Shown here: piece by piece, positions 23,418-31,649 of the stretch
Layout of the letters: each line of letters starts with the position of its first letter
Numbering within the stretch: the first letter of the stretch is position 1
Assembly: GCA_963733845.1 (NCBI GenBank)
Contig: CAVTEM010000012.1
Location: 372,001 to 436,000, forward strand
Reading direction: 5' to 3'
Length of the DNA stretch: 64,000 nucleotides
From: DATFQE01 sp963733845
Lineage (GTDB): Bacteria > Actinomycetota > Thermoleophilia > Gaiellales > Gaiellaceae
Program-made: the position numbers and the translations under genes
The notes under the pieces: generated by a model
Databases searched by the model: none
What the model was told of the DNA's origin: nothing
What the model saw: the letters and a program-made list of their open reading frames with translations, nothing else

Positions 23418-24538
23418 GGCTCGTCCTCCGGGAGCTCGTACGAGCGCTCGCCCGACTGCGTGTCGCGCACCCACGCCTCCAGCAGGGGGTCGACGAACCC
23501 GACCCGACCGTCGCGATCCTCCAGCTCCGCCCGGGCGAGCAGCGTGCCGGTGGCGTAGTTCGCGCTCGACTTTTTCAGCCCGACGGCGGACAGCGCCCCG
23601 GCACCGTACGGCGCCCGAGGGAAGAGCGCGATCGCGCGCAGCGCGCGCTGCTCGTTCGAGTCCAGGCCCTTCCAGCGCGCTTCGAACTCCGCGGCCGTCT
23701 GCTCACGCGTGCGGGCGAGCGCGCGGATCCACGCCTCGTCGTCCGCGGTCGCGCCGGTGGGCGTCTCCTCCCAGAGCCGGTAGGCGAGCAGCATCGAGCG
23801 CTGCGGGTGCCCTCGCGCGAAACCGATCAGGGCGCTGAGAACGTCGCCGGCGGAGCGACCCGTCAACCGGAAGCGCTCCTCGACGTAGCTCGCGACGTCC
23901 GCGTCGGCGAGGGGCCCGAGCCGGAGCGGCTCCGCCTGCCCGTAGAGCGGACGGGTGCTCGTGTCGAACAGCTCGCGCATCATCCCCGGCTCCGAGCCGC
24001 TGAACACGTAGGACGCCACCTCGCCGTGATGCTGGATGTGGCTGCGCAGGAGGCCGTCGAAGTCGTCCACCTTGAGCACGTCCTGGAACTCGTCGAGTGC
24101 GACCAGGACGCGCGTCTTCCCGCGCTCGGCGACCCGCACCGGCAGGTCGAGCAACGCGTGGATCGCCGGCAGCGGGCTCGTGCGCGGCTCGATCTGGAAG
24201 GTGACGCCGATCCCGTGCGTGCCCAGCGAGAGTCCGAGGCCCGTGGTCTGCAGAATCGCCTCGACGGTCCGGCGAACCGGCCCTTGCAGGCGGGCGTACG
24301 CGCGCTCGAAGCGGATCGTGATGTCCGCGAGGCTGAGCACGCCGTACAGATCGACGAGCACGGTGACCATGCCGCGGGCCTCGGCCTCTGCGAGCGCCTT
24401 GCGGAGCAGGCTCGTCTTGCCGTACCGCCGCGGCGCATACAGGCTCGCGTAGTGGCCGCCCGCAGCCATCGACACGAGGCGGCGAGCCTCGTCCTCGCGG
24501 TCCACGACGTCGTGCGGCGGCACGGGCCGCGAGTACAC
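23414..24538 (-). CDS. AAA/Arch_ATPase-family P-loop ATPase
   Basis: A STAND-like P-loop ATPase of at least 374 residues. Walker A is in SLYAPRRYGKTSLLRKAL and Walker B in VLVALDEFQDVLKV. A sensor segment SYVFSGSEPGMMRELF and a C-terminal winged-helix-like region (LDSNEQRALRAIALFP, GAGALSAVGLKKSSANYATG) follow. This matches Arch_ATPase proteins, which have uncertain roles (replication-like, stress or defence). GTG 24538 is given as start. The conserved family-type segment NPFVYSRPVPP begins upstream, where the frame is open back to 24602 but holds only CTG, so the true start may be CTG near 24570 or may be damaged. Confidence 0.75.
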   Translation of the reverse strand: MYSRPVPPHDVVDREDEARRLVSMAAGGHYASLYAPRRYGKTSLLRKALAEAEARGMVTVLVDLYGVLSLADITIRFERAYARLQGPVRRTVEAILQTTGLGLSLGTHGIGVTFQIEPRTSPLPAIHALLDLPVRVAERGKTRVLVALDEFQDVLKVDDFDGLLRSHIQHHGEVASYVFSGSEPGMMRELFDTSTRPLYGQAEPLRLGPLADADVASYVEERFRLTGRSAGDVLSALIGFARGHPQRSMLLAYRLWEETPTGATADDEAWIRALARTREQTAAEFEARWKGLDSNEQRALRAIALFPRAPYGAGALSAVGLKKSSANYATGTLLARAELEDRDGRVGFVDPLLEAWVRDTQSGERSYELPEDEP

Positions 24539-24561
24539 GAAGGGGTTGGTGTCGTTCTGGC

Positions 24562-24580
24562 GGTTCAGTGAGACTGAACC
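24562..24580. promoter_or_regulatory. Palindrome in front of the ATPase gene
   Basis: GGTTCAGT (24562-24569) and ACTGAACC (24573-24580) form a perfect inverted repeat around GAG, immediately upstream of the ATPase coding region and between it and the nnr stop at 24602. It is a good operator candidate for separate control of the ATPase-alr-nucleotidyltransferase group, or a small hairpin. Confidence 0.45.
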
Positions 24581-24601
24581 ATATCGTTCGGACCCGCTGA
24601 A

Positions 24602-25924
24602 CTAGTCGGCGAGCGCGGCAGGCAACGCCTCGACGACGTCCGAGGCGATCAGTCCGGCGGGTTTCCCTGCGAGACGGGCGGCGCGGCGTTGGGCCACCGC
24701 CCCCGCTGCTGCCGCCGTGCGCGCGTCCAGACCCTTGGCGAGGAAGGCCGCAACGATGCCGGTGAGCACGTCGCCCGTCCCCGCGGTCGCCAGGCCCGGC
24801 TCGTTACCGCCGACGACCAGCACACCCGCTCCGGGAGCGCCGACCAGCGTGTCCGGGCCCTTGAGCAGGACGACGCAGCCGAACCGCTCGACCGCACGGG
24901 CGAGGGCCTCGAGCCGATGCGCGTCGACCCAGGCGGACTCCTCACCGAGGAGCCGACCGAGCTCGCCCGAGTGCGGAGTCAGCACGGTCTCGGCGTCCCG
25001 CTCGAAGGGCTCGAGCCCGTCGAGCCCGTCGGCGTCCACAACGGCGGGCAGATCGACTTCGTGCAGGAGCCGCCGCACGAGCTCACGCTCCGCGGCACCG
25101 CGGCCCAGGCCGGGCCCGACCGCCAGCGCCCGCGCCCGGCCCGCAGCCTCGACGGCGTCGTCGAGCGGCCGCTTGACCGCTTCCAGCACGAGCTGCTCGA
25201 GGACCGGAACCGACTCCTCGGGCGCCGCGATCGCGACGTAGCCCGCGTCCGCGCGGAACGCAGCCCGCGCCGCCAGCGCGGCTGCACCCGTCATGCCGCG
25301 GCTTCCGCCGACCACGAGCACCGACCCCGCCGTGTACTTGTTGTCGCCGTCCCGCTTGCGCGGGATGCGGGCGAGCAGCTCGGGCCCGACCAGCACGTGG
25401 CGCGTCGGCGCGTGCTCGAGGCCGATGTCGGCAACGCGGACCTCGCCGGCGCGAAAGCGCCCCGGCCCGACGGCCAGCCCGACCTTCAGGCCGTGCATCG
25501 TGACGGTGTGCTCCGCCTCGACCGCCTGCCCGGGCACCTCACCCGTCGAGGCGTCGACGCCGGAAGGGATGTCGACCGCGACCACGGATGCGTCCGCCTC
25601 GTTGATGCGGCGGATCAGGTCTGCGGCTTCGGGGCGGGGCGCTCCGGAGAAGCCCGTTCCGAAGAGCGCGTCGACGACGACGTCGGCACCGCCGACGTCC
25701 GTGGACTCCTCCGCCTCGAGGCCCGCCTCGCGCAGCAGCCGCACGGCGATGCGCCCGTCGCCGCCGTTGGCACCCTTGCCGCAGACCGCTCGAATGCGGC
25801 GGGCGTCGGGGAAGCGCTCCAGGACGGCGTCGGCGACCGCTCGGGCCGCGCGCTCCATCAGGGTGTCGACGTCGTGCCCTGCCTCGGCTGCCTTCATCTC
25901 GGCGGCGGTGTAGAGCGGCTCCAT
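24602..25924 (-). CDS. nnr: Bifunctional NAD(P)H-hydrate epimerase / ADP-dependent dehydratase
   Basis: A 440-residue metabolite-repair enzyme. The N-terminal YjeF-N domain (1-190) epimerises damaged NAD(P)H hydrates: VCGKGANGGDGRIAVRLL, VDALFGTGFSG and VAVDIPSGVDAST. The C-terminal ribokinase-like domain (200-440) dehydrates the S form: SVLVVGGSRGMTGAAALAAR, ALAVGPGLGRG, VVDADGLDGL, VLTPHSGELGRLLG and the anion-hole/catalytic stretch NEPGLATAGTGDVLTGIVAA. ATG 25924 lies 3 nt after the acpS stop. Confidence 0.94.
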   Translation of the reverse strand: MEPLYTAAEMKAAEAGHDVDTLMERAARAVADAVLERFPDARRIRAVCGKGANGGDGRIAVRLLREAGLEAEESTDVGGADVVVDALFGTGFSGAPRPEAADLIRRINEADASVVAVDIPSGVDASTGEVPGQAVEAEHTVTMHGLKVGLAVGPGRFRAGEVRVADIGLEHAPTRHVLVGPELLARIPRKRDGDNKYTAGSVLVVGGSRGMTGAAALAARAAFRADAGYVAIAAPEESVPVLEQLVLEAVKRPLDDAVEAAGRARALAVGPGLGRGAAERELVRRLLHEVDLPAVVDADGLDGLEPFERDAETVLTPHSGELGRLLGEESAWVDAHRLEALARAVERFGCVVLLKGPDTLVGAPGAGVLVVGGNEPGLATAGTGDVLTGIVAAFLAKGLDARTAAAAGAVAQRRAARLAGKPAGLIASDVVEALPAALAD

Positions 25925-25927
25925 CGC

Positions 25928-26284
25928 TCAGGCCGCGTCGACGACGCAGATCGCTGCGGCGAGCTCCCGTGAGTGCGTCATGGACAGGTCGATCCGCCCG
26001 GCGCCGACCCGCTCGGCGAACGCCTTCGTCCGCCCCGAGAGCACCACGCCGGGCTTCGGCCGCCCGCGGATCTCGATCTCTCGCCAGGTGAAGTACACGC
26101 CCGAGCCGAGCGCCTTGCCGACCGCCTCCTTGCCCGCGAAGCGTGCGGCGTAGTGCTGGGCGGGATTCGCCTTCGAGTCGCAGTACTCGCGCTCGGCTGC
26201 GGTGAAGCACCGCTCACGGAAGCCGGGACGCTCCAGGGCACGTCGAATCCGCTCGATCTCGATCACGTCCAACCCGACCCTCAT
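25928..26284 (-). CDS. acpS: Holo-[acyl-carrier-protein] synthase
   Basis: AcpS transfers 4'-phosphopantetheine from CoA to acyl carrier protein. The 118-residue product starts at ATG 26284; a GTG two codons upstream is an alternative. The Mg2+-binding and catalytic motifs are VGLDVIEIERIRRAL, CFTAAEREYC, and YAARFAGKEAVGKALGSGV, ending in LSMTHSRELAAAI. The acpS-nnr-alr order is typical of actinobacteria. Confidence 0.94.
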   Translation of the reverse strand: MRVGLDVIEIERIRRALERPGFRERCFTAAEREYCDSKANPAQHYAARFAGKEAVGKALGSGVYFTWREIEIRGRPKPGVVLSGRTKAFAERVGAGRIDLSMTHSRELAAAICVVDAA

Positions 26285-26317
26285 GCTCACTCGGCTTCCT
26301 GGGACGTCGCTTGGGGA

Positions 26318-26334
26318 GCCGGGCTCCGCCCGGC
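26318..26334 (-). terminator. Candidate hairpin between the HAD gene and acpS
   Basis: GCCGGGC (26318-26324) pairs with GCCCGGC (26328-26334) around TCC in the 82-nt gap between the HAD gene stop (26367) and the acpS start (26284). It is a short stem and only a candidate. Confidence 0.35.
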
Positions 26335-26366
26335 GGGAGGCGCAGCCGGCCAGGGAGTCGAGGGCT

Positions 26367-27146
26367 TCACGCCAGCTCGCGCTCCAGCCAGTCGGGAAGG
26401 TCGGCGATCGAGCTCACGATCCCGTCGGGCTGGGCCTTGGCGAGCTCGACGTCGTCCGGGCGGAACTTGCCGGTGCGGACGAGCACGGCCCGCATGCCGA
26501 CGCCCTTGGCGCCCGCCACGTCCGCCTCGACGTCGTCGCCGACCATCCACGCCAGCTCGGGATCGGCGTCGATCGCCTCGAGCGCAGCGGAGAAATAGGA
26601 CGGGCTCGGCTTGCCGAGTAGCGTCGCCTGCACGCCCGCCGCGTACTCGAGGCCGGCGACGAAGGCGCCTGCGTCGAGCAGCGGACCTCGCGACGTCTGC
26701 CACCAGCGGTTCCGGTGCAGGCAGTACAGGTCGGCGCCGGTGTCGAGCTCGGCGAACGCGCGGGCGAGGTTCATGTAGCTGAAGACGCGGTTGGTCTCGG
26801 GCGTCTCGTCCGCGCCGCCGAGGAGCACCGCCTCCGCCTCCTCGCCGACGAGCTCCACCCCCTCGAGGTCCTCGAGGATCGCAGCCATCGTCATCGCGAG
26901 CACACGGCGGCCCTTGAGGGCGTGGGCCGCGGCCCGCGGGGTCGTCTGGAGCTCGTCGTCCTCGAGCTCGATGCCGAGCGTACGCAGGTCGCCTGCGAGC
27001 TTCGAGCGGGTGTGCGTGGTGTTGTTCGTGACGAATCGCAGCCGGTGGCCGGCCTCGCGGAGCCGGGCCACGGCCTCGGCGCCGCCGGGGATCGGCTCGC
27101 CGGAAACGTGGAGGACGCCGTCGACGTCCAGCAGAATCGCAGCCAT
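26367..27146 (-). CDS. HAD-IIA phosphatase, NagD-like
   Basis: A 259-residue HAD-superfamily hydrolase. Motif I is ILLDVDGVLHVSGEPIPG, motif II is RFVTNNTTHTRSKL, the motif III Lys is in LLGKPSPSYFSAAL and motif IV is AWMVGDDVEADVAGAKGVGM. The cap insert between motifs II and III identifies class IIA (NagD, pyridoxal- or nitrophenyl-phosphatase group). The substrate is not predictable. Its ATG overlaps the divergent arfB ATG in the sequence CCATGG. Confidence 0.9.
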   Translation of the reverse strand: MAAILLDVDGVLHVSGEPIPGGAEAVARLREAGHRLRFVTNNTTHTRSKLAGDLRTLGIELEDDELQTTPRAAAHALKGRRVLAMTMAAILEDLEGVELVGEEAEAVLLGGADETPETNRVFSYMNLARAFAELDTGADLYCLHRNRWWQTSRGPLLDAGAFVAGLEYAAGVQATLLGKPSPSYFSAALEAIDADPELAWMVGDDVEADVAGAKGVGMRAVLVRTGKFRPDDVELAKAQPDGIVSSIADLPDWLERELA

Positions 27147-27558
27147 GGAGCGCGAGTCTATTCGGGTGACCCGCTCGGTCGTCCTGCCCCGTTCGGAGAT
27201 CGAGCTGCGCTACTCGCGCTCGAGCGGGCCCGGCGGCCAGCACGCGCAGAAGTCCGAGACGCGCGCCGAGGCCGTCTTCGACGTGGAGGCGTCGGCGGCG
27301 CTGACGGAGGCGCAGAAGCGCCGGGTCGTGACGAAGGCAGGCCCGGTGCTTCGAGCTGTCGCGCAGGACGAACGTAGCCAGGCGCGCAACCGCGAGCTCG
27401 CCACCGAGCGGCTCGTCGAGCAGCTGCGCGAGGCGTTGCGCGTGCCACGCCGCCGGCGACCGACGAAGCCGACCGCAGCGTCGCGCGAGCGGCGCCTCGA
27501 GGGCAAGCGTCGGCGCTCGCAGACCAAGCGGCTGCGACGCCCGCCCTCGGACCCGTAG
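27145..27558 (+). CDS. arfB: ArfB-type peptidyl-tRNA hydrolase (ribosome rescue)
   Basis: A 137-residue class-I release-factor-like protein that hydrolyses peptidyl-tRNA on stalled ribosomes. The catalytic GGQ is in RSSGPGGQHAQKSETRAEAV. The C-terminus is a long basic tail (PRRRRPTKPTAAS, then RRLEGKRRRSQTKRLRR) of the type that enters the empty mRNA channel. ATG 27145 fits the family's N-terminal length; GTG 27166 is the alternative. The start codon shares two bases with the divergent HAD gene. Confidence 0.88.
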   Translation: MERESIRVTRSVVLPRSEIELRYSRSSGPGGQHAQKSETRAEAVFDVEASAALTEAQKRRVVTKAGPVLRAVAQDERSQARNRELATERLVEQLREALRVPRRRRPTKPTAASRERRLEGKRRRSQTKRLRRPPSDP

Positions 27559-27567
27559 CCTGGCCCC

Positions 27568-29133
27568 GTGGAGTTCCACGACCGGGAACTGCTGCAGCTG
27601 CTGGGGATCCTGATCGGCGTGGGCGCGCTGCTCGTGCTGGCGCCGCTCTCTCGGGTTCCGTATCCGATCTTCATGGTCCTGGGCGGGCTCGTGCTCAGCT
27701 TCACGCCCGGGCTGCCCGACTTCGACCTCCCTCCCGAGCTCGTCCTGATCGCGTTCCTGCCGCCGCTGCTCTACTCGGCCGCGTTCTTCACCTCGCTCCG
27801 CGACCTGCGGGCGAACTGGCAGCCGATCGGCCTGCTGGCGCTCGGGCTCGTCGGAGTGACGACGGTGGGGGTGGCGGCGGTCGCCCACTACACGGTCGAC
27901 CTACCGTGGCCGGCGGCGTTCGTGCTAGGTGCCGTCGTCTCGCCGACCGACCCGCTTGCCGCCACCTCGATCGCCAGGCGGCTGGGCGCACCGCGGCGCG
28001 TCGTCGCGATCGTCGAAGGCGAGAGCCTCGTCAACGACGCGACCGCGCTCGTGCTCTACCGCGTCGCCGTCGTCGCGGTGACGACCGGGGCCTTCTCGCT
28101 ATGGGAGACCAGCGGGAGGCTGATCCTGAACGCGGTCGCGGGCATCGCGATCGGGCTCGCGGTGGGGTACGTGGTGCGGAAGATCCGCAAGCGCATGACC
28201 GACCCGCCCAGCGAGATCGCCATCTCGCTGCTTACCGGCTATCTCGCCTATCTCCCGGCCGAGGCGGCCGGCGTCTCGGCGGTCCTGGCCGCGGTCACGG
28301 CAGGCATCTACCTCGGCTGGCACACCCCCGAGCTGACGAATGCGGAGACGCGCCTGCAGGGCTTCGCGTTCTGGACGATCCTCATCTTCATCCTCAACGC
28401 GGCGCTGTTCACGCTCGTCGGCCTGCAGCTCCCGTCCGTGCTGGACGGGCTCGACGCCTGGTCGACCGGCGAGCTGATCGCCGCAGCGGTCTCCGTCTGC
28501 GCCGTCGTCGTGCTCGTTCGCATGGTCTGGGTGCTCGGCTTCGTCTACCTGCGCCGCCGCACGCTCCGGATGCGCAACGCGACCGTGGTCGCCTGGGCCG
28601 GCATGCGAGGAGCGGTCTCGCTCGCGGCCGCACTCGCCATCCCGCTCGAGACCGACACGGGCGCCCCGTTCCCCGGGCGCGAGCTGATCATCTTCCTCGC
28701 CTTCTGCGTGATCCTGGTCACGCTGGTCGGCCAGGGAATGACGCTCCCGACACTGATCCGTGCCCTCGGGATCGAGGACGACGGAGGCGATGCCCAGGAG
28801 GAGGCGAAGGCCCGCAAGCGGGCGGCGATGGCGGCGCTCGCGCGGCTGGAGGAGCTCACGGGCGAGGACTGGGTGCAGGAGGACACCGCGGGCCGCCTGC
28901 GCGGGCTCTACGACTTCCGCGTCCGCCGCTTCGGCGAGCGCTTCGACGACGGCGCCGACGGCTCGAACGAGGAGCGGTCGCTGTCGTACCAGCGCCTTCG
29001 CCGCGAGCTCCTGGACGCCGAGCGCGCCGCTGTCCTCGGGCTCCGGCGCGAGGGGGTGGTCTCGGACGACGTGATGAATCGCGTCCTGCGCGACATCGCC
29101 CTCGAGGATGTTCGGCTGGACTTCGAGCGTTAG
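27568..29133 (+). CDS. Na+/H+ antiporter, CPA1 family
   Basis: A 521-residue monovalent cation/proton antiporter with about 12 helices. The ion-binding Asp is in GAVVSPTDPLAATSIARRLG, followed by the CPA1 signature VEGESLVNDATALVLYRVAV. A second conserved region is AWAGMRGAVSLAAALAIPL. The C-terminal 120 residues are a charged cytoplasmic regulatory tail. GTG 27568 has a TAGCCT box 6 nt upstream. The DUF4395-thioredoxin gene follows 11 nt later and may be co-transcribed. Confidence 0.92.
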   Translation: MEFHDRELLQLLGILIGVGALLVLAPLSRVPYPIFMVLGGLVLSFTPGLPDFDLPPELVLIAFLPPLLYSAAFFTSLRDLRANWQPIGLLALGLVGVTTVGVAAVAHYTVDLPWPAAFVLGAVVSPTDPLAATSIARRLGAPRRVVAIVEGESLVNDATALVLYRVAVVAVTTGAFSLWETSGRLILNAVAGIAIGLAVGYVVRKIRKRMTDPPSEIAISLLTGYLAYLPAEAAGVSAVLAAVTAGIYLGWHTPELTNAETRLQGFAFWTILIFILNAALFTLVGLQLPSVLDGLDAWSTGELIAAAVSVCAVVVLVRMVWVLGFVYLRRRTLRMRNATVVAWAGMRGAVSLAAALAIPLETDTGAPFPGRELIIFLAFCVILVTLVGQGMTLPTLIRALGIEDDGGDAQEEAKARKRAAMAALARLEELTGEDWVQEDTAGRLRGLYDFRVRRFGERFDDGADGSNEERSLSYQRLRRELLDAERAAVLGLRREGVVSDDVMNRVLRDIALEDVRLDFER

Positions 29134-29144
29134 CGTGTAGAGCC

Positions 29145-29840
29145 GTGCGGAGCGCCGACCCCTACCGCGACACCGACGTGATCGACTCGCGCGCGCCGCG
29201 CTTCAACCAGGCCGTGATCGGGTCGCTCGCGCTGCTGGCTTTCCTGGTCGACTTCTGGCCTCTGCTCGCCCTGCTCGCGCTCCAGCTCGCGCTCGGCCTG
29301 ACGCTGGGCCGCCGCTGGTGCCTGCCGTGCCTGGCGTACTTCGAGCTCGTCCAGCCGCGCTTCGGCGAGGGGCCGGTCGAGGACTCGCGACCGCCGCGCT
29401 TCGCCAACATGATCGGCGTGGCGGTGCTGGGCGCGGCCTCGCTGCTACTCGTACTCGGGTTCGAGACGGCCGGCTGGGCGCTCGGGCTGCTCGTCGCGGT
29501 GCTGGCCTTGCTCGCCGCGGCGACGGGGTTGTGCGCCGGCTGCGAGCTCTACCGCCTGGGTGCCCGCCTGCGCGGGATCAAGGAGCGTCACATCGACCGC
29601 GTCGACCTGGGCGACCTGGGCGAGGTCACGGCCCACGGCGGCGGCCTCATCGTCCAGTTCACCCATCCGCTCTGCAGTGACTGCCGAGTGGTCGAGGAGC
29701 GCCTTCGGTCGGAGGGCCGACATGTGGTGACCGTGGACGTCCGTGCCCGCCCCGAGCTCGCGCGCAAGTACGGCGTCGCGCTCGTCCCGACCGCGGTAGC
29801 CGTCGGCCCCGACGGCGTCGTCACCGGTCGCCTGGCGTGA
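29145..29840 (+). CDS. DUF4395 membrane domain fused to a thioredoxin domain
   Basis: A 231-residue membrane protein. Residues 1-145 match DUF4395: RAPRFNQAVIGSLALLAF, then two pairs of helices with cysteine motifs RRWCLPCLAYFELVQPRF and TGLCAGCELYRLGARL. Residues 155-231 form a thioredoxin-like domain with CxxC in FTHPLCSDCRVVEERLRSEG and the cis-Pro region YGVALVPTAVAVGPDG. The cysteine pairs inside the membrane part plus a soluble CxxC suggest electron transfer across or along the membrane. GTG 29145 has TAGCGT 8 nt upstream. Confidence 0.8.
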   Translation: MRSADPYRDTDVIDSRAPRFNQAVIGSLALLAFLVDFWPLLALLALQLALGLTLGRRWCLPCLAYFELVQPRFGEGPVEDSRPPRFANMIGVAVLGAASLLLVLGFETAGWALGLLVAVLALLAAATGLCAGCELYRLGARLRGIKERHIDRVDLGDLGEVTAHGGGLIVQFTHPLCSDCRVVEERLRSEGRHVVTVDVRARPELARKYGVALVPTAVAVGPDGVVTGRLA

Positions 29841-29843
29841 TGC

Positions 29844-29871
29844 GACGGGGCCGGCCGTAGCCGGCCCCGTC
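29844..29871. terminator. Bidirectional hairpin terminator
   Basis: GACGGGGCCGGC (29844-29855) pairs perfectly with GCCGGCCCCGTC (29860-29871) around CGTA. It lies between converging genes that end at 29840 and 29891. Confidence 0.75.
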
Positions 29872-29890
29872 GACCAGCTCGAAGCAGCGT

Positions 29891-31531
29891 TCAGAAGTGC
29901 TTCGAGCAGCGGAAGTTGTCCGCGTCGTCCGTGCTGCCGCGGCCCTTGTAGCGCGCCACCAGCGGGTACTGGCAGAGCGGCCGGGAGCGCAGGACGTTGC
30001 CGCCCGCGCCGACGCTGATCGCGTCGAGCGTGTCCGGTGCATCACCCTTCTCGACCCAACGGACGAGCGCCTCGAAGTGGCCGCTCGGCGGCGGGCCTGC
30101 GCCGCCGCCGCAGTGCGCGACGCCGGGCGCCATGAACAACCTCAGGAACTGCTTCGTCCTCGACGTGCCCAGCTCGTCCTGAACACGCTCGAAGTAGTCG
30201 ATCGTGCCCTGCGGGTAGATCAGCTGGTCCGCGAAGCCGTGCCACATGACGATCTTCCCGCCGTGCTTGCGGAACGCGGACAGGTCGGGATTGTCGGTGC
30301 CGATCACGGCGCCCCACTGCTCCAGCGACTGGTCCCAGTACAGCTCGTAGAGGTCGGGCGTGATCGTCCGCCAGTCGAGCGTGGTGTTCTGCGACAGCCA
30401 GTAGCGGAACCACTCGATCGTGATGAAGAACGGCGCCCCCGCCGGCGGTGTGCCGATGGTGTTGTTCAGCCCGGCGAAGCTCGTTCCCCGCGTGAGGCCG
30501 TACCACATGAACTCACCGCTCTGCCGGCGCGGCCCCTGCCAGATCTTCCTGATGATCTCGGCGTCGGCGGCGGTGATCGTTCCGCATGCGGTGACCGTTC
30601 CGACGAGCGCGGCCGGGTCGTACCGGCAGCGGAGCGGGTCCTCGAGCACCCCGTCGGCGACCCCGTCGATCGAGTCGCAGGCGGCGACCGCGGCCGTCGT
30701 GGCGGCGGCGAACTTGCACTGCGCGACGAAGTTGCCCGCAGCGTTCATGCTCAGCTGACCCCACAGCTGCGCGACGTGGAGCTTCTGCCAGTTGATCGCG
30801 GGCGCCCCCGCCAGGATCCCGTCGTAGTCGGCCGGGTAGCGCTGCGCCTCGGACAGGCCCTGACGCCCGCCGGTCGAGCAGCCGTTGAAGTACGAGTAGC
30901 GCGGCCCCTTGCCGTAGTACGCAGCCGTGAGGGCCTTGCCGACGACCGTCATCTCGTGGATGCCCAGGTAGGCGTTGTCGCGGATCAGGATCCACTGGAA
31001 GCGGTTGTTCGCGTCGATGGCGAAGCTGCCGCTCCCACCGACGTGGCCCGTATCTGTAGAGCCCGTCGCGTACCCGTCGCGAAGCGGACCGGGCAGTGAG
31101 GCCGGGCTACCGCCCGAGAAGCCGCCGCCGCCCGTGCCCTGGAAGCGGCCGTTCCAGTTGTCGACCGGCAGCCAGATGTCGATCGTGACCCGGTCGCCCA
31201 TCGGTGGATGGGTGGACGTAGCGTTCACGCGGCACGACCGGGGTGTGGTCGCGTTGCCGGGATCGAGGACCGCGCTGTTGATGGTCACGTTGGGCAGCGA
31301 GACCGTGGTCAGGCTCTCGCACGAACGGATTGGGGTGCGAGGGCCGCCGTGGGCCACCAGCGCGGCCCTGGCCGGCACGGCCGGGACCGCGTGCGCCGCT
31401 TTCGAGCTCGATCCCGACGTCCCCGCAACGCTGACCGCGGCCGCCACGCCGGCGGCGACCGTCCCGATCGCGATCGCCAGCACGGCTGCCCGGAGCCGAT
31501 TCTTCGGCTCGCGCGCCGATCTCCTGGACAT
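29891..31531 (-). CDS. Secreted tannase/feruloyl esterase-family hydrolase
   Basis: An exported esterase of about 546 residues, starting at ATG 31531 behind GGGAGG. The N-terminus (RRSAREPKNRLRAAVLAIAI) is a signal peptide or anchor. The tannase signature nucleophile is in FNGCSTGGRQGLSEAQRYP, with the neighbouring Cys that forms the family's active-site disulfide. The acid is in MWHGFADQLIYPQGT and the His in FMAPGVAHCGGGAGPP. Such enzymes cleave aromatic esters of plant material (gallate, ferulate or terephthalate esters). A palindrome upstream may control it. Confidence 0.9.
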   Translation of the reverse strand: MSRRSAREPKNRLRAAVLAIAIGTVAAGVAAAVSVAGTSGSSSKAAHAVPAVPARAALVAHGGPRTPIRSCESLTTVSLPNVTINSAVLDPGNATTPRSCRVNATSTHPPMGDRVTIDIWLPVDNWNGRFQGTGGGGFSGGSPASLPGPLRDGYATGSTDTGHVGGSGSFAIDANNRFQWILIRDNAYLGIHEMTVVGKALTAAYYGKGPRYSYFNGCSTGGRQGLSEAQRYPADYDGILAGAPAINWQKLHVAQLWGQLSMNAAGNFVAQCKFAAATTAAVAACDSIDGVADGVLEDPLRCRYDPAALVGTVTACGTITAADAEIIRKIWQGPRRQSGEFMWYGLTRGTSFAGLNNTIGTPPAGAPFFITIEWFRYWLSQNTTLDWRTITPDLYELYWDQSLEQWGAVIGTDNPDLSAFRKHGGKIVMWHGFADQLIYPQGTIDYFERVQDELGTSRTKQFLRLFMAPGVAHCGGGAGPPPSGHFEALVRWVEKGDAPDTLDAISVGAGGNVLRSRPLCQYPLVARYKGRGSTDDADNFRCSKHF

Positions 31532-31549
31532 TCGTCCTCCCTTCGCTTG

Positions 31550-31566
31550 TGTTCGCATAGCGAACA
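31550..31566. promoter_or_regulatory. Operator-like palindrome upstream of the tannase-like gene
   Basis: TGTTCGC-ATA-GCGAACA is a perfect inverted repeat with seven-base arms, 18 nt upstream of the esterase ATG at 31531. Its form fits a TetR- or LacI-type operator. No regulator gene is adjacent. The rest of the gap up to 31649 holds nothing else recognisable. Confidence 0.5.
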
Positions 31567-31649
31567 GATGGGCGGTGTGCGAATTGAGGCGACTATCGCA
31601 GCCCACCCGCTGGAGGTCAAAATCCCGTTCGAACCTGGTAGAAACCCGC

